Source: Microterricola gilva
GTDB lineage: Bacteria > Actinomycetota > Actinomycetes > Actinomycetales > Microbacteriaceae
Assembly (NCBI RefSeq): GCF_004217495.1
Contig: NZ_SHLC01000001.1
Span: 558,001 to 622,000 of the forward strand
Direction of reading: 5' to 3'
DNA: 64,000 nt
The stretch's first letter is position 1, and each line of letters starts with the position of its first letter. The translations under genes were made by a program, and so were the position numbers. The notes beneath the pieces were generated by a model that was given only the letters and a program-made list of their open reading frames with translations, made no database searches and had not been told where the DNA came from. This document shows, in pieces, positions 1 through 9,331 of the stretch.

Positions 1-1
1 C

Positions 2-97
2 TCGGTGACGACCGTCAACTTCCACATGCGCAATGTGTTGCCGAAGCTCGGGCTGGACTCACGGCGCCAACTGCGCAGCCTCGCACGCTCTCGCTGA
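2..97 (+). CDS. LuxR-type response regulator, C-terminal end only
   Basis: The window opens inside a gene; 31 residues remain before a TGA stop. The remnant contains VTTVNFHMRNVLPKLGL, which matches the recognition helix and end of a LuxR/NarL-type helix-turn-helix (usual form T-V-K-x-H-x-x-N-I-x-x-K-L). The product is therefore probably a DNA-binding transcriptional regulator. The receiver or sensor part lies outside the window, so its signal and targets cannot be judged. Confidence 0.75.
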   Translation, partial: SVTTVNFHMRNVLPKLGLDSRRQLRSLARSR

Positions 98-365
98 GGA
101 ACGCTCGTCTTGAGTGCAGCGCCCGTCAAGAGCTGACGGTTTCCGGATGACGGCCTAACGGTCGCCTCCCACGCTCCCTAGCGTGGTGACCCTGCGCGTC
201 GATCCGCCATACCCGCATTCGACGCGTGCAGCCGTGAGCCCACCCACCCCTCCTTACCCGGGGGTGGGCGGGCCACGTGCGGTCTCTTACCCAGACCGTG
301 CGAGTCCTTGCTTACCCCGAGGTGAAGCGGCTGATTGTGCCCACACCCGGAGGGAACCGAATTCC

Positions 366-3300
366 ATGGCAATTCGAGCTGCGCTCGAGCCTCGGCAGAC
401 GCCGTCGCACCCACAGATCCGACACCTAGCAATCGGACGGCGGCGGATGCGCGCATTCGCCGCCGCCGCGGCACTGAGCCTCGTGGCGACAGGCGTCACC
501 GCGGTGGGAGTCCTCGGCGCGGCCGAGCCGGCAACCGCCGCACCCACCACGGCCACGTTCGCGGTGCCGACGAAAACCGTCTGGACGGTTCCCGCCGGTG
601 TGACCAGCATCACGGCCACCGTCATCGGTGCGGCCGGCGGCGGTGGCGACAACTACGTCACCTGGCCGGGCACTGACTGGTCACTCACGGGAGACGGCGG
701 CGGGGGAGCTGGCGCGCTGATCACAGGCACCATTGCTGTGACGCCGGGCGAAAAGCTCTCGATCTGGGCTTCGACACAAGGGGGACAGGTCGGCAACGCG
801 GGCAGCGAGGGCGCGGGCGGAGCTGGGTACAGCGCCGGCGGCAGCGGTGGAACAGGCAAGGGGTTGGCCAAGGCCGGTGGCGGTGGCGGTGGCGCCAGTG
901 CGATCACCCGGGCCGACGGCACAGCGGTGATCATCGCCGCTGGCGGTGGCGGCGGTGCCGGTCGCGGTGCCGGCTTCGCCAACTGCAAGGGTGGCCACGG
1001 TGGAGCGGCCGGAAACGCGGGCGGAAACGCGCGAGAGAATTGCGCAGGCAAGGGCAGCGGCGGCGCCGCGGCGGGCAGCACCACCGCGGCGGGCACAGCC
1101 GGTGGCTCCAGCAGGCCGGCGACTGCGGCAGGCGGTGCCGGTGGGGGTGGTGGCGGTTACCCGACCGGAGGCGCCGGTGGCACAGCTGGTGGCACTGGCG
1201 GAGCCGGTGGTGGTGGTGGCGGTGGCGGTTCCTCGTACACCGGAGGCGCGTCCTCACCGACCACTGGCTTCGCGCAGGCAGGCGGCAACGGCTCTGTGAC
1301 GCTGAGCTACTCGCCGAGCTACGCCACGACGACGACTCTGGATGCGGACGTCAGCACCACCGTCGTCGGCACGAGCGTCCTGTTCTCGGTGACGGTCGCG
1401 TCGGCAGATGCGCTCGGCGGAACGCCGACGGGCACCGTCAACCTCCTCGACGCGGACAGCAACGTTCTCGGCACTCAGACTCTTGTCGGTGGCCAGGCCG
1501 CCTTCTCCGCCCTGACGCTGCCGCTCGGCACCCACGCGCTCACCGCGGCGTTCACCCCTGACACCGCTGACCACCTGGCCTCGTCAGGGTCGACGACCGT
1601 CGCGGTGGAGCAGGGCGCGACCAGCACGAGTTTGAGCGCGACCCCTGCGCCCGCGGAGTTCGGCGAGCCGGTCACGGCAACCGTGACGGTGGCCCCCATT
1701 GCCCCGGCGGTCGCCCTGCTGGACGGTGCCGTCACGCTCGCCACGGTGGGCGGTCAGACGCTCGGCTCTGCGGCCCTCGGTGCGCAGGCGGCTGACGGCA
1801 GCGCTCAGGCGTCGATCACCTTCACGCCAGCGGCTCCAGGCGACCTGGAGCTCGTGGCCACGTTCAGCGGCAACACGAACTTCATCACGTCAGCCGACAG
1901 TGCCGACCTTTCCGTCGTGAAGGCGGCGAGTGCGATCGCGCTCTCAGCTTCCCCTGCCTCCTCGGTCTTCGGACAATCTGTGACCTTCACCGCAGCCGTC
2001 AGTGCTGCCGGCGCATCGGCTGCGCAGCCGGATGGCACCGTCAGCTTCTTCGCCGATGGGGTGTTGATCGGCGAGAGTGACACCTCCGCCGGCGCGAGCA
2101 CGACGCTCTCAACCCTCGAGGTCGGCAACCGCGTGATCACGGCGAGCTTCGCCGGCAGCACGACGTTCAGCGGCTCGACCGTGGTGATGACCCACCCCGT
2201 TGGCCTCGCCTCCACCGAGACGGAGCTGTCCGTTGACGTGGCGGCGCCTGTCTCCGGGCAGGCCATGGTCTTCACTGCGGATGTCGCGACGCTCGCCCCA
2301 GGCGCAGGCATCCCGAGCGGCCTCATCACCTTCACCCTCGACGGCGTCGCCGTCGCGGTCGTCCCGACGACGGATGGTACCGCGTCGTACACGCTGACGC
2401 CGTCACTGACCGGTGCCCACACGCTGACCGCGGCGTTCAGCGACGGTACGCGTTTCGATGCGTCATCCGCCGCCCTCAACGTCACCGTGACGCAGGCGGC
2501 CACCGGCATCGCCCTGAGTAGCGACGTCAACCCGGCCGTCTTCGGACAGGATGCCACGATCACGGCCCAGGTCGCTGCGATCGCACCTGGGGCGGGAACG
2601 CCGACCGGAGCGGTCGACTTCTTCGTCGACGGTGATCTCCTGGCGAGCGTGCCGCTGTCCGGTGGAAGTGCCTCGGTTGCGCTCGAGGATCGTGCCGTCG
2701 GCGAGTACGGGGTCACGGCCGAGTACAACGGCGACACGGAGTTCAGCGCGAGTGCCGGCACTCTCACCCAGACCGTGCAGCAGGCGTCGACCACCCTCGC
2801 GCTCGCGGCGGACACGGCGGAGAGCGCCTTCGGCCAAGAGCTCACGCTGACCGCGGCGCTCGCCGTCGTCGCCCCCGGTGCCGGTGTTCCAACGGGCACG
2901 GTGACCTTCTACGCGGATGCCGTGCAGATCGGCTCCGCCACGCTGACCGCCGACGGCACCGCGGCCACCCTCGTCGTCGACGGCACCCTGACCGTCGGAG
3001 CGCGATCGCTGACCGCCGTCTTCGGCGGCGACGGCTCATTCGCGGGTTCGACCTCGGCGGTGCTGCAGCACACGGTCGTGTTGGCCGATGTGCTCGTCAC
3101 GCTGGACGTCGACGCGAGCAGCCTGCTCGGCAACTCCACCGAGTTCGTGGCGACCGTGGTTCCCGTCGACGAGACGGCGCACGTGCCAGGCGGATTCGTG
3201 CAGTTCTCGGTCGACGGTGCGCCGCTGGGTGCCCCGGTGCGGCTGGCCGACGCGGGGAACGCGCGGGCCGCAGCCCCGGTCGAGCAGAGCGCCTCGATCA

Positions 3301-3608
3301 CGACGGACGCGCTGAGCCTCGGCGATCACGTGATCACGGCGCAGTACCTCGGCGATGCCGGATTCGCGGCGGTCGCGGGGAATGCAGCAGACCACCTGGT
3401 CAAGCCGCAGGCACCGATCAACCCGGTTGACCCGATCGACCCGCTCGATTCTCCGCTTCCGAGCACCGCGGGTTCGAACAGCGCGAAGGCCCTGGCATCG
3501 ACGGGCTTCGACGGAACCGGTGCGGCGCTGGCCGCCATCGTCCTGATGCTCAGCGGTTTCGGACTGTTCGCGGCCCGCGCAGCGCGCGGTCGCCGGCGCA
3601 CAGTCTGA
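366..3608 (+). CDS. Secreted glycine-rich, Ig-repeat surface protein with LAxTG sorting signal
   Basis: The reading frame is open from 183, but I prefer ATG 366 (1080 aa) because GGAGGG lies at 349-354 and a signal peptide follows: a basic N-terminus, then a hydrophobic stretch near residues 28-50 ending in Ala-rich sequence. After it come a short beta-type segment, a glycine-rich low-complexity region (about 680-1300 in DNA) and seven Ig-like repeats of about 95 aa (about 1318-3411). Each repeat carries a G-x-V-x-F-x-x-D-G core and ends in T-A-x-F/Y-x-G-D/S, as in bacterial Ig-like group 3/5 domains. The C-terminus has a linker, LASTG (3492-3506), a hydrophobic helix and a basic tail RAARGRRR. 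This fits anchoring by a class E sortase, which in actinobacteria recognises LAxTG. Role: probably adhesion or cell-surface architecture; no catalytic motif is visible. The glycine-rich part produces long spurious ORFs on other frames. Confidence 0.85.
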   Translation: MAIRAALEPRQTPSHPQIRHLAIGRRRMRAFAAAAALSLVATGVTAVGVLGAAEPATAAPTTATFAVPTKTVWTVPAGVTSITATVIGAAGGGGDNYVTWPGTDWSLTGDGGGGAGALITGTIAVTPGEKLSIWASTQGGQVGNAGSEGAGGAGYSAGGSGGTGKGLAKAGGGGGGASAITRADGTAVIIAAGGGGGAGRGAGFANCKGGHGGAAGNAGGNARENCAGKGSGGAAAGSTTAAGTAGGSSRPATAAGGAGGGGGGYPTGGAGGTAGGTGGAGGGGGGGGSSYTGGASSPTTGFAQAGGNGSVTLSYSPSYATTTTLDADVSTTVVGTSVLFSVTVASADALGGTPTGTVNLLDADSNVLGTQTLVGGQAAFSALTLPLGTHALTAAFTPDTADHLASSGSTTVAVEQGATSTSLSATPAPAEFGEPVTATVTVAPIAPAVALLDGAVTLATVGGQTLGSAALGAQAADGSAQASITFTPAAPGDLELVATFSGNTNFITSADSADLSVVKAASAIALSASPASSVFGQSVTFTAAVSAAGASAAQPDGTVSFFADGVLIGESDTSAGASTTLSTLEVGNRVITASFAGSTTFSGSTVVMTHPVGLASTETELSVDVAAPVSGQAMVFTADVATLAPGAGIPSGLITFTLDGVAVAVVPTTDGTASYTLTPSLTGAHTLTAAFSDGTRFDASSAALNVTVTQAATGIALSSDVNPAVFGQDATITAQVAAIAPGAGTPTGAVDFFVDGDLLASVPLSGGSASVALEDRAVGEYGVTAEYNGDTEFSASAGTLTQTVQQASTTLALAADTAESAFGQELTLTAALAVVAPGAGVPTGTVTFYADAVQIGSATLTADGTAATLVVDGTLTVGARSLTAVFGGDGSFAGSTSAVLQHTVVLADVLVTLDVDASSLLGNSTEFVATVVPVDETAHVPGGFVQFSVDGAPLGAPVRLADAGNARAAAPVEQSASITTDALSLGDHVITAQYLGDAGFAAVAGNAADHLVKPQAPINPVDPIDPLDSPLPSTAGSNSAKALASTGFDGTGAALAAIVLMLSGFGLFAARAARGRRRTV

Positions 3609-3653
3609 CGCGGAACGGTGCGCGCTGACTGAGTCGGAGCGCACACGAGGCAG

Positions 3654-3690
3654 CGGGGCCCGTCCGGGGGGACGGGCCCCGTTGTTTGTC
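3654..3690 (+). terminator. Rho-independent terminator after the surface protein
   Basis: A perfect 12-bp GC-rich stem (3654-3665 with 3670-3681) and a GGGG loop are followed by TTGTTTGT. It sits 45 bases after the stop of the surface-protein gene. Confidence 0.85.
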
Positions 3691-3834
3691 TGGGCGGCCG
3701 CTGCGGCATCCGCCCAGCAAAGCGCGATAGCCTCGGAGGTATCGATTGCCTCGACAGCGCCACTTTCCTCGACTGGCGAGCGCTCGTCAGCACGACATCC
3801 CGTTCGCCGACACCCCGCAGGACACGAATCAACA

Positions 3835-4656
3835 ATGCTCTCGATCATGGTGCGTCCGCGCTGGATACTCGCCCTCCTCGGAGCGCTCGCGGTCGCCGCG
3901 GTCTTCGCGCTGCTCGGCCAGTGGCAGCTCAAGAGCGCCATGGAGAGCGGAGAGGTCGAGGAGCGAACGACCGAGGTCGTGCAGCCACTCACTGAGGTCG
4001 CCAACCCGGCCGACCCGATCCGGCAGACCGCAACCGGCCAGATGGTGAGCGTCGACGGCCACTTCATCGGCGGTGACGAGCAGATCATCGCCGGCCGACT
4101 GAACGGTGGCGTCGCCGGCTACTGGGTGGTCAGCCACTTCGCGGTCGAGCTGCCGGATTCGCCCGGCATCCCCGTCGCCCGCGGCTGGGCCGCCGACGCA
4201 GAGACCGCTGAGCAGGTCGCCGCGACGCTGGCCGAGCACGACTCCGCCGCCGAGACCATCAGCATCACCGGGCGCCTGCTGCCGTCCGAGGGCCCAGAGG
4301 TCCCCGCAGACGGAACCGACCCGCACGAGATGCGCACCGTCGCCGTGTCCGCGCTGATCAATCTCTGGTCGGACTTCGACAATCAGTCGGTGTACACGGC
4401 CTACATCGTCGGGGCTGACGCCCCGGCCGGTCTGGCCGAGATCGATTCGCCGGAGCCGAACCCCGAGATCGAGCTCAACTGGCTGAACATCTTCTACGCC
4501 GTCGAGTGGGCCGTGTTCGCCGGCTTCGCAGTCTTCCTCTGGTACCGCCTCGTGCGGGACGCCTGGGAGCGTGAACGCGAAGCCGCCGAGGAGGCCGCGG
4601 CACAGGATGCGGCGGTGACGCCGGCGGCGGACGAATCGCTCAGCGAGCGCGCGTAG
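3835..4656 (+). CDS. SURF1-family cytochrome oxidase assembly protein
   Basis: Membrane protein of the SURF1 family, which assists assembly of heme-copper cytochrome c oxidase (possibly heme a insertion). From ATG 3835 it has 273 aa, usual for the family. It has the two-helix plan: a TM segment at about residues 9-30 ending in GQWQL, a long extracytoplasmic domain (with VDGHFIGGDEQ and a VARGW motif), and a second TM segment (NIFYAVEWAVFAGFAVF) before a charged cytoplasmic tail. ATG 3847 (MVRPRW) is an alternative start; the frame is open further upstream but lacks membrane-protein character there. It precedes the DUF3817 gene, whose putative -10 box overlaps this stop codon. Confidence 0.85.
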   Translation: MLSIMVRPRWILALLGALAVAAVFALLGQWQLKSAMESGEVEERTTEVVQPLTEVANPADPIRQTATGQMVSVDGHFIGGDEQIIAGRLNGGVAGYWVVSHFAVELPDSPGIPVARGWAADAETAEQVAATLAEHDSAAETISITGRLLPSEGPEVPADGTDPHEMRTVAVSALINLWSDFDNQSVYTAYIVGADAPAGLAEIDSPEPNPEIELNWLNIFYAVEWAVFAGFAVFLWYRLVRDAWEREREAAEEAAAQDAAVTPAADESLSERA

Positions 4657-4659
4657 ACT
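4654..4659 (+). promoter_or_regulatory. -10 box (TAGACT) of a probable leaderless transcript
   Basis: TAGACT overlaps the stop codon of the SURF1 gene and ends exactly six bases before ATG 4666, where no Shine-Dalgarno is present. Transcription would start at or next to the ATG. Confidence 0.5.
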
Positions 4660-4665
4660 AGGGTC

Positions 4666-5126
4666 ATGCCCCTCGAGCCGAAACCCGCCGTATTCCCGCG
4701 CATTCGGAAGGCAGTGAAGCTGTACAAGGTCACCTCGGTGATCACCGGTGTCATGCTGTTGCTGCTCTGCGCCGAGATGATTGTCAAGTACGCCTTCCAC
4801 TTCGAACTCTACGGATTCGGCGACGCCGGCTTCCTGTACTTCGCCCCGATGGTCGAAACTGCCACCGGCTGGGAGTCCACCGGCGTCGGTGCGAACCTCT
4901 CGACCGGCATCCTCATCGCGCACGGCTGGTTCTACGTCGTCTACCTCTTCGCCTGCTTCCAGCTGTGGAGCCTGATGCGCTGGCTCTTCCCGAAGTTCCT
5001 GCTGCTCGCCCTCGGTGGCGTGATCCCCCTGCTTTCCTTCTTCCTCGAGGTGCGCGTCGCACGCGAGGTCGAAACCTATCTGGCCACCCGTGAAGCGGCG
5101 GCCACCGACCCCGTGGAGGCACACGC

Positions 5127-5130
<4 letters not shown>
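4666..5130 (+). CDS. DUF3817 integral membrane protein
   Basis: A 154-aa membrane protein. The N-terminus is [19 protein letters not shown], then [14 protein letters not shown], the loop sequence [21 protein letters not shown] with its HGW motif, and two more hydrophobic helices. This is the pattern of the DUF3817 family, commonly found next to guaA in actinobacteria. Function unknown. The stop overlaps the GTG start of guaA by four bases (GTGA), so the two are translationally coupled. No Shine-Dalgarno precedes ATG 4666; a TAGACT box six bases upstream suggests a leaderless mRNA. Confidence 0.85.
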
Positions 5131-6722
<1,592 letters not shown>

Positions 6723-6735
6723 GTCTGCAGCGATA

Positions 6736-6882
6736 GCCGGGAGCGGATGGTTCGCTCCTCAGCTCAGACAATGAACGACAGAGGCCGGGCCCCACCGGAT
6801 CGCAGAGTGCTTGCGATTGACAGTGAGGGGCCCGGCCTCTGTCGTTCATAACTCGACACCCCGCGAACCATCCGCTCCCGGC
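6736..6882. repeat. Outer 20-bp inverted repeat enclosing the guaA hairpin
   Basis: GCCGGGAGCGGATGGTTCGC at 6736-6755 is perfectly complementary to 6863-6882. It encloses the 23-bp inner inverted repeat, giving a nested palindrome 147 bases long. No transposase and no clear target-site duplication is visible. Possible explanations are a MITE-like remnant or a large structured 3' end. Confidence 0.7.
6771..6849 (+). terminator. Long perfect hairpin after guaA
   Basis: A perfect 23-bp inverted repeat (6771-6793 with 6827-6849), reading ATGAACGACAGAGGCCGGGC in the left arm, with a 33-base loop. Probably the guaA terminator, though the stem is unusually long and no U-tract follows. Its outer part (GAACGACA, one variable base, AGGCC) recurs in the hairpin at 39660-39710. 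Confidence 0.7.
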
Positions 6883-6934
6883 CGGGCCGCAGTGGGGAGG
6901 CTTGGGGGATGCAGGGACGCGCTCCCTTTCCCGT

Positions 6935-6966
6935 CGGCTGAGGGAGCGCCAGCGACCGAAGCCCTG
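6935..6966. repeat. Intergenic repeat, copy 0
   Basis: Contains AGCGCCAGCGACCGAAGCCC with flanks GGCTGAGGG and TGA. The same core occurs three times between 10375 and 10696, always between genes. Confidence 0.8.
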
Positions 6967-7004
6967 ATCCGGCCCGACGGGTGCATCTGCGTCGGGCGGG
7001 ATGC

Positions 7005-7010
7005 TAACGT
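7005..7010 (+). promoter_or_regulatory. -10 box (TAACGT) of a probable leaderless transcript
   Basis: TAACGT ends six bases before ATG 7017. It argues for ATG 7017 rather than GTG 7011 as the start of the following membrane-protein gene. Confidence 0.4.
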
Positions 7011-7016
7011 GTGCGC

Positions 7017-7859
7017 ATGGTGGCCGCTCTCCGGGTTGTTGCGCTGCTGCTCGCTGCCTTCTGGGCGATGCTCGGGTTCGGCGTCATCGACCTCAGTCTG
7101 CTGTTCTTCCCGAACCCGGTCTTCGCACTCGTGATGCCCCTCGAGGTCAGCTGGGGCTCCTTCGTCACCTTCTTCCTGGTGGTCCCGCTGGCGACGACCG
7201 CCGTGCGCCCCGCGGCCTTCTGGGGCGCGGCCGGCCTCGGCGTGATCGCCATCGTGGCCCTCGCCGTCGGCGCCGCGCTCATGGCCTACCCGCCGGTGCT
7301 CTGGATGATCGCGGCCGTCATCGTGACGGTCGCCGCCGTGCTGCTGCTCGGAGTGGGCGGCACGCGTCGCGGACGGATCCCCGCGGCGCCCCCGTTGTTC
7401 GGTGTGCACTGGCTGTTGCTGGTGCTCGCCCTCGCCGGGCCGTTGCTCTGGGTGCCGTACACGATCCACGCCGCGCAGTCCTTCGGCGTGCTCGTCGACG
7501 ACGTGACGATGGGCATCGACCACTGGCCCGTGCAGGCCGCGGCCGGTGTCGCGGTGATGCTCGCTTCGCTCACTGCCGCGCTCGTCCCGCGGCTGCGCCG
7601 TCTCGCGGTTGTCGCCGTGGCCTTCTGCGCTGCGATGATCGGCGTCTCCGCCGCCGGTGATGCGACGACCCCAGCGGCGACGGAGACGGTGCTCTGGGCG
7701 GCGTGGTGCGTGTCGTGGGGAACGGCCGTCGCGCTGAGCGCACAGACGTTCACGGCGCAGACTTTCACCGAAGAAGCGCGCAGCGCGAGCACGCCCCGCG
7801 GAACAAAAACAGCGGGGCCGCCCGAAGGCAGCCCCGCTGTTGTGAATCGCTCTGACTAG
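7017..7859 (+). CDS. Hypothetical polytopic membrane protein
   Basis: 280 aa from ATG 7017 (GTG 7011 would add two residues). About seven hydrophobic helices are visible, starting with LRVVALLLAAFWAMLGF; I recognise no family. The last 20 or so codons are hydrophilic and are encoded across a perfect hairpin (7808-7841) that serves as terminator for both converging genes, so the natural C-terminus is partly terminator sequence. The stop overlaps that of the Bax-inhibitor gene on the other strand by four bases (CTAG). Confidence 0.6.
   Translation: MVAALRVVALLLAAFWAMLGFGVIDLSLLFFPNPVFALVMPLEVSWGSFVTFFLVVPLATTAVRPAAFWGAAGLGVIAIVALAVGAALMAYPPVLWMIAAVIVTVAAVLLLGVGGTRRGRIPAAPPLFGVHWLLLVLALAGPLLWVPYTIHAAQSFGVLVDDVTMGIDHWPVQAAAGVAVMLASLTAALVPRLRRLAVVAVAFCAAMIGVSAAGDATTPAATETVLWAAWCVSWGTAVALSAQTFTAQTFTEEARSASTPRGTKTAGPPEGSPAVVNRSD
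7808..7841. terminator. Bidirectional hairpin terminator inside a 3' coding end
   Basis: AACAGCGGGGC (7808-7818) pairs perfectly with GCCCCGCTGTT (7831-7841), with a 12-base loop. A-rich sequence precedes it, which is U-rich on the minus strand. It lies between convergent genes but within the plus-strand coding sequence. Confidence 0.75.
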
Positions 7860-8665
7860 TCGTTGCCGCGGAGGATTGCGAGCATGCGCAGGATCTCCAT
7901 GTACAGCCAGATGACGGTGACCATGATGCCGAATGCGCCGGTCCACGCGTACTTGCGCGGTGCGCGGTTCTTGACGCCCTGCTGGATGAAGTCGAAGTCG
8001 AGCACCAGCGAGTAGGCACCCATGATCACGACGAGAATGCCGAGCACGACACCGACCGGGATGTTGGTTCCGGGGATGTCCATGCCGCTCAAACCGAACG
8101 GGTTGCTCACGACGCCGGTCAGGCTGAGGATGACGTTCAGCACCGAGTAGACGAGGTAGCCGACCATCGCGATCAGGAAGATCTTGGTGGCCTTTTTCGA
8201 CGCCCGGATCTTGCCGCTGGCGAAAAGGGCGAGCGTCACGCCGACGACAGCGAGGGTGGCGAGAACGGCCTGGAGCACGATGCCCTCGAACTGCACCTCG
8301 TAGACGAAGGAGATCGCGCCGACGAAGACGCCCTGCGCCGCCGCGTAGGCGAGGATGAGGGCCGGCGACGGCTCCTTCTTGAAGATGTTGACCATCGCGA
8401 GCACGAAGCCGATGATGCCGGCGATCATCCAGATGGCCGGCATGGTCGGGGCGGTGACCCAACCGAGCATGGCACCCAGGACGAGCACACCGAAGGCGAA
8501 GCCCGTCTTGACGACGGTGTCTTCGACCGTCATCCGGTCGGTCTCGACGGCGCCGGCCGTCGGCCGGTTGTAGATGTCCTGCAGCTCCTCGACCGACACG
8601 GCGTTGGCGACGGACGTGTTGCCGGTGAAAGCTTGGCTGCGGAATGCGGGGTTCTCGAGTGCCAT
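7856..8665 (-). CDS. Bax inhibitor-1/YccA family membrane protein
   Basis: A 269-aa integral membrane protein of the BI-1/YccA superfamily, thought to act in membrane ion or stress homeostasis. A hydrophilic N-terminus of about 50 residues is followed by seven hydrophobic helices. Family-like segments include VYSVLNVILSLTG, the DFDFIQQGV loop and the ending WLYMEILRMLAILRG. The start ATG at 8665 is chosen because AGAGGA stands seven bases upstream; the frame is open slightly further. It converges with the preceding gene and is followed by the small membrane-protein gene in the same direction. Confidence 0.88.
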   Translation of the reverse strand: MALENPAFRSQAFTGNTSVANAVSVEELQDIYNRPTAGAVETDRMTVEDTVVKTGFAFGVLVLGAMLGWVTAPTMPAIWMIAGIIGFVLAMVNIFKKEPSPALILAYAAAQGVFVGAISFVYEVQFEGIVLQAVLATLAVVGVTLALFASGKIRASKKATKIFLIAMVGYLVYSVLNVILSLTGVVSNPFGLSGMDIPGTNIPVGVVLGILVVIMGAYSLVLDFDFIQQGVKNRAPRKYAWTGAFGIMVTVIWLYMEILRMLAILRGND

Positions 8666-8721
8666 GGGATCCTCTGGGGCTCGGGGCGAAGCGCACGAGA
8701 CGATCATGCCGCGTGCGGGTG

Positions 8722-9282
8722 CTATCCCTCTAAACTAGCGGATCTTGCTGTGCGTTGGCGGGACGTCGCGCGGGTGAGCAGGCGTGCCAACCAGGCACCG
8801 GCCAGCACCGCGGCACCGCTGATTGTGAACACCGCCCAATTTTGTTCATAGCTGGCGAACCCCACGCTGCACGCCGCCCCGACGCCGATGGGAAGGGCGA
8901 GGGTGAGCCACGCAAGCGGCGGTCGCTGGCGCACAAGCAGCCAGCCGGCCAGGAACACCGTCGAGAACACGGCGAAGTCGGCTCCGGCGAGCATCAGCCA
9001 CGATACGAAGAGGCAGGGGCCGAGCGCGAGCAGCCTGCGCCAGCCGCGGGCGGGGAGCACGATCCAGCCCGCCGCCTGCAGCAGCGAGCCGACGGCCAGG
9101 AACGGCAGGCTGTACGTGCTCGTGAAGAGCACGGATGCCACGCCGACCACGATCGCGCACCCGCCGACAATCAGGCGCCAGCGGTAACCGCCCCAGCGCA
9201 GCGGCAACGCCCGTGTGGGTTCGGCGAATGGCTGAGTCTCGCTCGAGTCGAGGGGCACGGGGGATCCGGAATGCGTGGACAT
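8722..9282 (-). CDS. Hypothetical membrane protein
   Basis: 186 aa with about 35 hydrophilic residues first, then five hydrophobic segments (such as WRLIVGGCAIVVGVASVLF) and a basic tail. I recognise no family. It is divergent from the glycerophosphodiesterase gene, with only 49 bases between the two start codons. No Shine-Dalgarno is evident. Confidence 0.65.
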   Translation of the reverse strand: MSTHSGSPVPLDSSETQPFAEPTRALPLRWGGYRWRLIVGGCAIVVGVASVLFTSTYSLPFLAVGSLLQAAGWIVLPARGWRRLLALGPCLFVSWLMLAGADFAVFSTVFLAGWLLVRQRPPLAWLTLALPIGVGAACSVGFASYEQNWAVFTISGAAVLAGAWLARLLTRATSRQRTARSASLEG

Positions 9283-9319
9283 CGTCTCGATTGTTGCAGC
9301 GCAGCGCCTCCGCGGCCAT

Positions 9320-9325
9320 TACCCT
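9320..9325 (+). promoter_or_regulatory. -10 box (TACCCT) of a probable leaderless transcript
   Basis: TACCCT ends six bases before ATG 9332. No Shine-Dalgarno is present. Confidence 0.4.
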
Positions 9326-9331
9326 TGTGCC

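Noticed and set aside
653-1561. Several long ORFs on both strands across the glycine-rich region
   Set aside because: They are shadows created by GGC/GGT repeats; their products are Pro/Arg/Ala low-complexity sequence, while the plus-strand frame has a signal peptide, Ig domains and a sorting motif.
1318-3411. Tandem repeats considered as a CRISPR-like array
   Set aside because: The units are about 290 bp, degenerate and in frame; they encode Ig-like domains. No short direct repeats with unique spacers exist in the window.
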